Assembly (NCBI GenBank): GCA_025642065.1
Contig: JAODUP010000268.1
Coordinates: 48,501 to 112,500, forward strand
Reading direction: 5' to 3'
DNA: 64,000 nt
Source: Paralvinella palmiformis
Lineage: Eukaryota; Annelida; Polychaeta; Terebellida; Alvinellidae
Position 1 is the first letter of the stretch. The number at the start of each line of letters is the position of its first letter. The notes under the pieces were generated by a model. It had not been told where the DNA came from. It ran no database searches and saw only the letters and a list, made by a program, of their open reading frames with translations. The position numbers and the translations under genes are program-made. Shown here piece by piece: positions 60,101-64,000 of the stretch.

Positions 60101-60492
60101 AACACTCGGTTGTAGAAACAAGCCAGTCAATAATTTATTGGTTTATTTCTTTAAAAAAGAAGATAAAAACTGCCATTTCGCCCATTATTAATATTGTTTT
60201 AAATTATTATTATTATTATCTGATTTGTTTATATTTACCAATCAGATCCCATTCTCCGCTAGGTGAGTAGGTACTGATGTCGATAGCGTCCGCTTTACTA
60301 GTCAGATTGATCTTCGTGCCATCATAGGTCCATGAACCGAACTTCATATTACACCTCTGATCATCAAACGGGAAGTATTTGATGTCTATTGCACAGGTAC
60401 TGATGTATAGACCAGGTGGTATCCAGCTACAGGTTCCATCATCACTAACTATGATATTAGTGGGAAACTTACTGTCAATGTCCTCATCGGCG
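46584..60492 (-). CDS. Nicotinic acetylcholine receptor alpha subunit (alpha7-like), 5' incomplete, with duplicated 3' exon cassette
   Basis: Minus-strand exons are 60492-60239 (Cys-loop), 58922-58728 (loop C, M1), 57044-56958 (M2), then cassette 1 (52543-52434, 51954-51481) and cassette 2 (48317-48208, 47030-46584). All junctions are GT-AG with consistent phases. The Cys-loop has exactly 13 residues between its cysteines. YECCPEPY marks an alpha subunit and has the alpha7 spacing. The segment before M2, [11 protein letters not shown], keeps Glu at -1' and Leu at 9', which predicts a cation-selective channel; anion-selective molluscan receptors carry Pro-Ala there. Signal peptide, N-terminal beta strands and loop A/B exons were not found; they should lie further upstream, probably past 64000. 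Each cassette ends with its own M4 and stop, so they could be alternative 3' ends, or cassette 2 could be a remnant of a second gene. Confidence 0.9.
47092..47199 (+). repeat. Duplicated intron segment, copy 1
   Basis: About 108 bases nearly identical to 49003-49110 (ACCTATTTCAATGATT, CGGCACA, TATTAGAAGTATAACTCT, ATATAACAAATTATGACACA). This copy is about 60 bases upstream, in gene direction, of the distal terminal exon. Confidence 0.85.
47556..47597. repeat. (AT)n microsatellite
   Basis: About 20 AT units in the intron of the distal cassette. Confidence 0.95.
47711..47956. repeat. 29-bp minisatellite, about 8.5 copies
   Basis: Unit ACATACATGTAACAAACCTA + CACTCATAC is repeated head to tail with few substitutions, inside the intron between the distal M3 and terminal exons. 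Confidence 0.95.
48208..48317 (-). CDS. nAChR distal cassette, M3 exon
   Basis: 110 bases, phase 1 in and 0 out, exactly the length and phases of the proximal M3 exon. It encodes [20 protein letters not shown] and [16 protein letters not shown]. 30 of 36 whole codons specify the same residue as in the proximal exon. Acceptor TTTCAG and donor TGG|GTAAGT are strong. Confidence 0.93.
49003..49110 (+). repeat. Duplicated intron segment, copy 2
   Basis: Partner of 47092-47199, about 0.7 kb upstream, in gene direction, of the distal M3 exon. The two copies are direct repeats around the distal cassette's M3 exon. Confidence 0.85.
49923..49982. repeat. (AT)n microsatellite
   Basis: About 30 AT units. 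Confidence 0.95.
50378..50436. repeat. (GT)n/(GC)n microsatellite
   Basis: GT units with GC interruptions, ending in CGCGCGCGCG, which can adopt Z-DNA. Confidence 0.9.
50663..50732. repeat. (AT)n microsatellite
   Basis: About 35 AT units. Confidence 0.95.
51481..51954 (-). CDS. nAChR proximal cassette, terminal exon: M3-M4 loop, M4, stop
   Basis: Acceptor CTGTCGTAG, phase 0, 157 codons and TAA at 51483-51481. It starts [20 protein letters not shown]. The loop contains a Thr/Ser run ([12 protein letters not shown]) absent from the distal copy, then [20 protein letters not shown] and M4 ([20 protein letters not shown]), ending [12 protein letters not shown]. The two terminal exons differ mainly in the loop and the extreme C-terminus. 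Confidence 0.93.
   Translation of the reverse strand, partial: VRRAVCEWLAWMMRMSRPGRDLSRQFLIRKAKMRELEAKNPPSLSLISNVRDADNTIPHTDYPSFRSTTTSTTTTTKVDGGGYHQIRNELLAILNEIRFITHKIKEDNEAADATNDWKFAAMVIDRLCFWIFAFYLTVTTLIIFFSAPNMKYSLGAR
52019..52111. repeat. (AC)46 microsatellite inside the proximal cassette intron
   Basis: On the gene (minus) strand it is (GT)46, ending 65 bases before the terminal-exon acceptor at 51955. GU-rich intronic tracts can bind splicing factors of the CELF type. Confidence 0.95.
52434..52543 (-). CDS. nAChR proximal cassette, M3 exon
   Basis: 110 bases, phase 1 in and 0 out. It encodes [20 protein letters not shown] and [16 protein letters not shown]. Acceptor CACTTTCAG, donor TGG|GTAAGT. 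It joins in phase with the M2 exon. Confidence 0.94.
52789..52897. repeat. GT/GC-rich simple repeat
   Basis: TGTG, CGTGCG, (GC)10 and (TG)n blocks in a row; alternating purine-pyrimidine, with Z-DNA potential. Confidence 0.9.
53369..53393 (+). repeat. Poly-G tract
   Basis: 24 G with one T, in the intron between the M2 and proximal M3 exons. The gene's RNA would carry the C-rich strand; the G strand is the DNA template and could form a quadruplex. Confidence 0.9.
56026..56084. repeat. (AT)n microsatellite
   Basis: About 29 AT units in the M2-M3 intron. Confidence 0.95.
56673..56709. repeat. (AT)n microsatellite
   Basis: About 17 AT units, 0.25 kb after the M2 exon in gene direction. Confidence 0.95.
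56958..57044 (-). CDS. nAChR M2 exon (pore helix)
   Basis: 87 bases, phase 1 in and 1 out. It encodes [20 protein letters not shown] and TSLAVPLV. Leu at 9' and Asp at 20' line the pore. The donor GTAAGT can join either M3 exon, since both accept phase 1. Confidence 0.95.
57059..57109. repeat. (AT)n microsatellite next to the M2 acceptor
   Basis: The run ends 14 bases upstream, in gene direction, of the M2 exon, so it replaces the usual polypyrimidine and branch-point zone except for ACATTTTTGTAG. Confidence 0.95.
58275..58372 (+). repeat. Degenerate TTAGGG-like tract
   Basis: About ten TTAGG, TTAGGG or close variants within 100 bases (GTTAGGGTT, ATTAGGGTTAG, TTAGGATTAGATTAGG), in the intron between the M1 and M2 exons. 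Confidence 0.7.
58528..58625 (+). repeat. 17-bp tandem repeat
   Basis: About five imperfect copies of TTTACAGCAACATACTA. Confidence 0.8.
58728..58922 (-). CDS. nAChR loop C and M1 exon
   Basis: 195 bases, phase 1 in and 1 out. It encodes [20 protein letters not shown], the RRRTLYYG entry to M1, [19 protein letters not shown] and EKISL. The vicinal cysteines bind agonist and identify an alpha subunit. GEK before M2 indicates cation selectivity. Donor G|GTCAGT. Confidence 0.96.
58973..59010. repeat. (ATC)n trinucleotide repeat
   Basis: About seven ATC units followed by imperfect copies, just upstream of the loop C exon in gene direction. Confidence 0.85.
60239..60492 (-). CDS. nAChR Cys-loop exon
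   Basis: 254 bases, phase 2 in and 1 out. It encodes the end of the ligand-binding domain: [29 protein letters not shown], the Cys-loop [26 protein letters not shown] and SPSGEWDLI. All are hallmarks of the family. It is the most 5' exon I can find. Confidence 0.95.
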
Positions 60493-60525
60493 CTGTAAGG
60501 TCATAGGTGAGAATTTATTATAGTA

Positions 60526-60735
60526 TTATAATATGATATGATATAATAAAATATAATATGATATGATATAATATGATATAATATGATATAATATGATATA
60601 ATATAATATAATATAATATAATATAGTATAGTATAGTATAGTATAGTATAGTATAGTATAGTATAGTATAGTATAGTATAGTATAGTATAGTATAGTATA
60701 GTATAGTATAGTATAGTATAGTATAATATAATATT
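60526..60735. repeat. Pentanucleotide array (TATAG)n / (ATATG)n
   Basis: About 40 five-base units: ATATG/ATATA types on the left, then more than 20 pure GTATA units. It starts 34 bases upstream, in gene direction, of the Cys-loop exon acceptor. Confidence 0.95.
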
Positions 60736-61129
60736 GTCATGGAAATAATATGATGATTTAAGGAAGCGACATGACAAGGAGTTGAGATACGACATGACGC
60801 TAGGACAGAGAATGAACGATTAGTCAATATCATCTTAACTGGGAAAGATAAATAGGTATAATAAATTTATGGATACGAGCGAGATTCCCATGTATTAAAA
60901 TATATTTAATGGAAATAAATTATTCTCCATTACTTCCACAAGCAGAACATTAAAACTTCAATGAAATAAATAAGTCTCTGACCTCATATAAATGAATGAA
61001 CATAACAGCTAAATCAGATTAGAAGGTCTTCCAGACCTCTTCCACTGATATATGTATATAATGATAATAATGAATGAAGTGAACACCCGGCCAATGTTAT
61101 GTTATGTCACTGGTTAACTTATTTAAGCT

Positions 61130-61898
61130 AAATGAATCAGAAGATCATTTCGAGCCCCTGTTCTAAAAATAATCGTAATATCATTAATCTTTCTAGCTAT
61201 GATCTATCTGAAAAGGAGACCAATTTAATTAGCAACGTTTTACCATTTTCCACAATATTTACAAATATTGATTTAAACAAAACTTTTATCATAAATTCAG
61301 TGGTGAACTTTAGTAGGAAATTAAAAATTAAACATTTCTGTAGATAATGTCGTAACAATTATAGTAAAACAGCAAGTTATTTGTTTCAAAATCCAAATCG
61401 ACGTCAGCTGATAGAGTAATAGATTCAAATCTTTTTCGGTGTATTTCAAATTTCACATCAGAAATAAAAACTTTTTCTGAAGGAAAATATAAAATAGTTG
61501 GAATGATTAGCTATGAGAGATATCTGAAAAGATACAAATTTGGTATTTTTAAAAACAGACAACAGATCAGTAACAGTGATAATAGATAAAGAATATTATT
61601 TAGCTGAAGGTTATCGACAATTAAATATTATACACCACTACAAATAAAACTCCTTTATTTCCTCAAACTGGAATAAAGATGGCATAAATATAGACTAAAT
61701 TCCGGCGTTATCACAGATCAGCAATTGCACTCTTTATTATCACCATCCATGATCTCAAAGATTCTATATGGATCACAAAATTTACAAGATAATATACAGT
61801 TTGACTTTTCCAGGTGAGATGGCACATGGTACGCCTATAGTGTATAGCTGCCAAGTTTCAGCGACAATTTTCTCAAATCATCTACTATGGAAACCTTT

Positions 61899-61965
<67 letters not shown>

Positions 61966-63130
61966 CTGTTGTACGGGAATAGAGTTAGTTATCTGTGATG
62001 AATGCTTACTTATAACATTAGTTGTTGAGAGCATCGTATTCAAACATTGATCATGCTAAAGGACTTCATGTGGTGAGTGAAGTACTTCAATTTTGATGTC
62101 ATTAATATGAAGTTTTGAATTATCATTAAAAATAAATATTTTGTCTTTATTGGATGATGGTATCTTCAGTGGACCGGGATTGGGAACCTCACTATACTGA
62201 TATATACATGTACATGGCTAAATGTTAGAAGGAGAGTTTGTGTAAAACAACTTTAAAGCCACAATCATACTCTCAGTAGATAGATGATATATTTATGGTA
62301 TGGCTTCACGGTGAAAAGGTATTTTATGGATTTTTCGATATGTATTAAATACAGACGAAGATTAGATAGATTTAAAGCTATAATAACTGAGCAGAGTATT
62401 GATTTCCTGGATACAGCAATGTTTAAAGATCCAGAAAATGAAAATCGTCAATTAACAAAGGTCTTCTTTAACCCGGCAGACACATATCCACTGTTACAAA
62501 CGGATTATTAGAACCCCAAACATACATTTCAAGGAATCCTCAAGTCTCAGATCTAGTAATTTTCTTAATCTGTTCAAGAAATGCATATTTCGACGCATAT
62601 TATGTCTCAATCATATTATATCTCAATCAATATGCGAAAGAAACTACTGAAAAAGATGGATACATCATTGAAAGAAAACTGTGGGAGAATTACAAATTAC
62701 AGCGACACGGTATTAATCCAGCTAATCCCACAAATAGTAAGTGAGGTTCAAAACGATGTAGGATTAGCACATGTAAATCATGCGAGATGTGGCGTCCTTG
62801 TCACAATATTACAAGTACAGTTGGTGGCTCGTGTAATATAATATATGTTTTTGAATGTTTACACTGACCGAAACAGTGGGTTGAGTAACAGTGAACATCG
62901 TGTTGGAATTAACGGCCACAGCTATGAAATGAATTTGAAAACCATTCTGCTTTATTGATGCATCTGTCTAGAACACGTGCAGAAAAATAAAGACCTACCC
63001 TAAACATATTTAAATGATTATGATTTAATTCCGATTAAAGAGTTGCCTATTATAGGGGCATACACTTAAGACAAGAAAAATTTATTAAATCGAGAAGCAT
63101 TTAAGATAGATACCCTAGGTATAGTAGAAC
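61130..63130 (+). mobile_element. Degraded Penelope-like element with GIY-YIG end
   Basis: Pieces in shifting frames follow the order of Penelope-like elements. NLSSYDLSEKETNLIS (about 61180) matches their N-terminal motif. Reverse-transcriptase segments follow: LKTDNRSVTVIIDKEYY (about 61550) and HGTPIVYSCQVSATI (about 61822). SIDFLDTAMFKDPENENR (62397) is the post-palm FLD motif, then YPKHTFQGILKSQI. A Cys-rich linker (CKSCEMWRPC, about 62772) leads to NIIYVFECLH and a GIY-YIG-type segment (RVGINGHSYEM, about 62900). Many stops and frameshifts and an AT insertion at 61901 show it is dead. Assignment is by motif order; the subfamily is open. Confidence 0.72.
61901..61961. repeat. (AT)n microsatellite inside the Penelope-like element
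   Basis: About 30 AT units split the reverse-transcriptase region. Confidence 0.95.
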
Positions 63131-63906
63131 CAGGAGACCTAAATAAGAAAACCTCTGAGGGTGTTATAAAACCAATAAAAATACCGTTTGTATTGTTTTT
63201 GAATCAAGCGATTATAGGATAATCAATAGGTTTTTTTTAAACCTCATTAACTTCTCGAACGAGAAAAAAGGCCGAATAATTATGAATATAAAATCATCAC
63301 ATCATATTTTATCAATAAGAATCTAATAAATTCTCTTCAGTACTTAGCAAATCTTAAAACGTTATATTAAACAATCTCTTCCGGATCTCTGATTTGGTTT
63401 TCTATTAACACAACTCCAGCTAAACAACTTATTTATCCCAATTACAAATATATCATCCTAATAGTAATTTCTTCAATAAAACAAAGCAATATTTCCTGAA
63501 GATCTTATCTGAAGTTGCGACAAACCTTCATTAGTGACAACAGTCAGATCCTAAGAAACACGCTTAATTGTTATTAATATCTGTATTGTATTTTTCTCTT
63601 TCAAATATTTGGCTTCTTTATAGTTATGAAAGTTAAAAGATTCATTTGTTTATTTTCAATTTCTCATATAAAAATTGTTTGTTCTGATTACAATAGCGGG
63701 GCTTTGTTCTAGACATAGACTACAAAGGCTAACATATCCTAGATTCTTGTTTAAACAAGAGTTAGTTAATTGTTGTATAAATATTGCTGGAAAATTAATA
63801 CATAAGCACTTGAAAAGGATTTTTACAATTAAACATAGTCATGGTATTTGGGATGAAATAAATATTTATGTTGGTTTTTTGTTGCTATTTCTACTCCTGG
63901 TGGAGG

Positions 63907-63960
<54 letters not shown>

Positions 63961-64000
63961 TTTATTTTCTGTTGATGTAGTGATCGTTTGGTCATAATTC
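63131..64000. other. AT-rich end of window
   Basis: No exon recognised on either strand. A plus-strand frame at 63675-63980 is open mostly because of an AT run and resembles no family I know. Upstream exons of the nicotinic receptor gene, if near, were not detectable here. Confidence 0.4.
63908..63958. repeat. (AT)n microsatellite
   Basis: About 25 AT units. Confidence 0.95.

Noticed and set aside
60501..60833. 110-codon minus-strand frame rich in Tyr/Ile/Leu
   Set aside because: Produced entirely by the TATAG pentanucleotide array.

Overview
The window looks like nuclear DNA of an invertebrate animal, most likely a mollusc. It is AT-rich, with spliced genes that have short exons and long introns. 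The mix of transposons (Ty3/gypsy, CR1/L2-like and other non-LTR elements, a Penelope-like element, tRNA-headed SINEs) and an alpha7-like nicotinic receptor gene fit a lophotrochozoan. The species is inference. There is no sign of bacterial operons, CRISPR or phage.

Three spliced genes can be read exon by exon with matching splice phases. (1) ERP29, plus strand, 9066-19180: an ER-resident thioredoxin-fold chaperone with a signal peptide and a C-terminal KDEL. It has two homologous, phase-matched copies of the exon that finishes the thioredoxin-like domain (16033-16197 and 16644-16817). Using either one gives a protein of normal family length (248 or 251 aa). (2) GPR143, minus strand, 33740-24827: the ocular-albinism-1 type melanosomal receptor in eight coding exons, 345 aa, ending in an acidic dileucine signal. 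Possible 5' untranslated exons and an E-box of the MITF/TFE type lie near 36.5-37.2 kb. (3) A nicotinic acetylcholine receptor alpha subunit, minus strand, 60492-46584, incomplete at its 5' end: Cys-loop exon, loop C/M1 exon, M2 exon, then two tandem copies of a two-exon 3' cassette (M3 exon plus M3-M4 loop/M4/stop exon). Only one set of upstream exons is visible, so the cassettes may be alternative 3' ends.

Layout: 1-3.6 kb, no gene seen; 3.6-6.4 kb, decayed Ty3/gypsy element; 7.5-8.3 kb, non-LTR fragment carrying a SINE; 9-19 kb, ERP29; 19-24 kb, repeat remnants; 24.8-33.8 kb, GPR143, its introns holding SINEs and one copy of a 1-kb CAGTG-ended element, with a second copy just upstream of the start codon; 37.3-42.4 kb, non-LTR fragments and unidentified repeats; 42.4-46.6 kb, microsatellite-rich sequence without genes; 46.6-60.5 kb, the nicotinic receptor gene; 61.1-63.1 kb, degraded Penelope-like element; then AT-rich sequence to the end.

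The three genes do not form a pathway. The most notable features are the two cases of tandem exon duplication that could produce protein isoforms, a 42-bp minisatellite that contains the GPR143 stop codon, and a five-copy SINE family whose target-site duplications can all be read. Most other open frames are fragments of mobile elements or artefacts of simple repeats.
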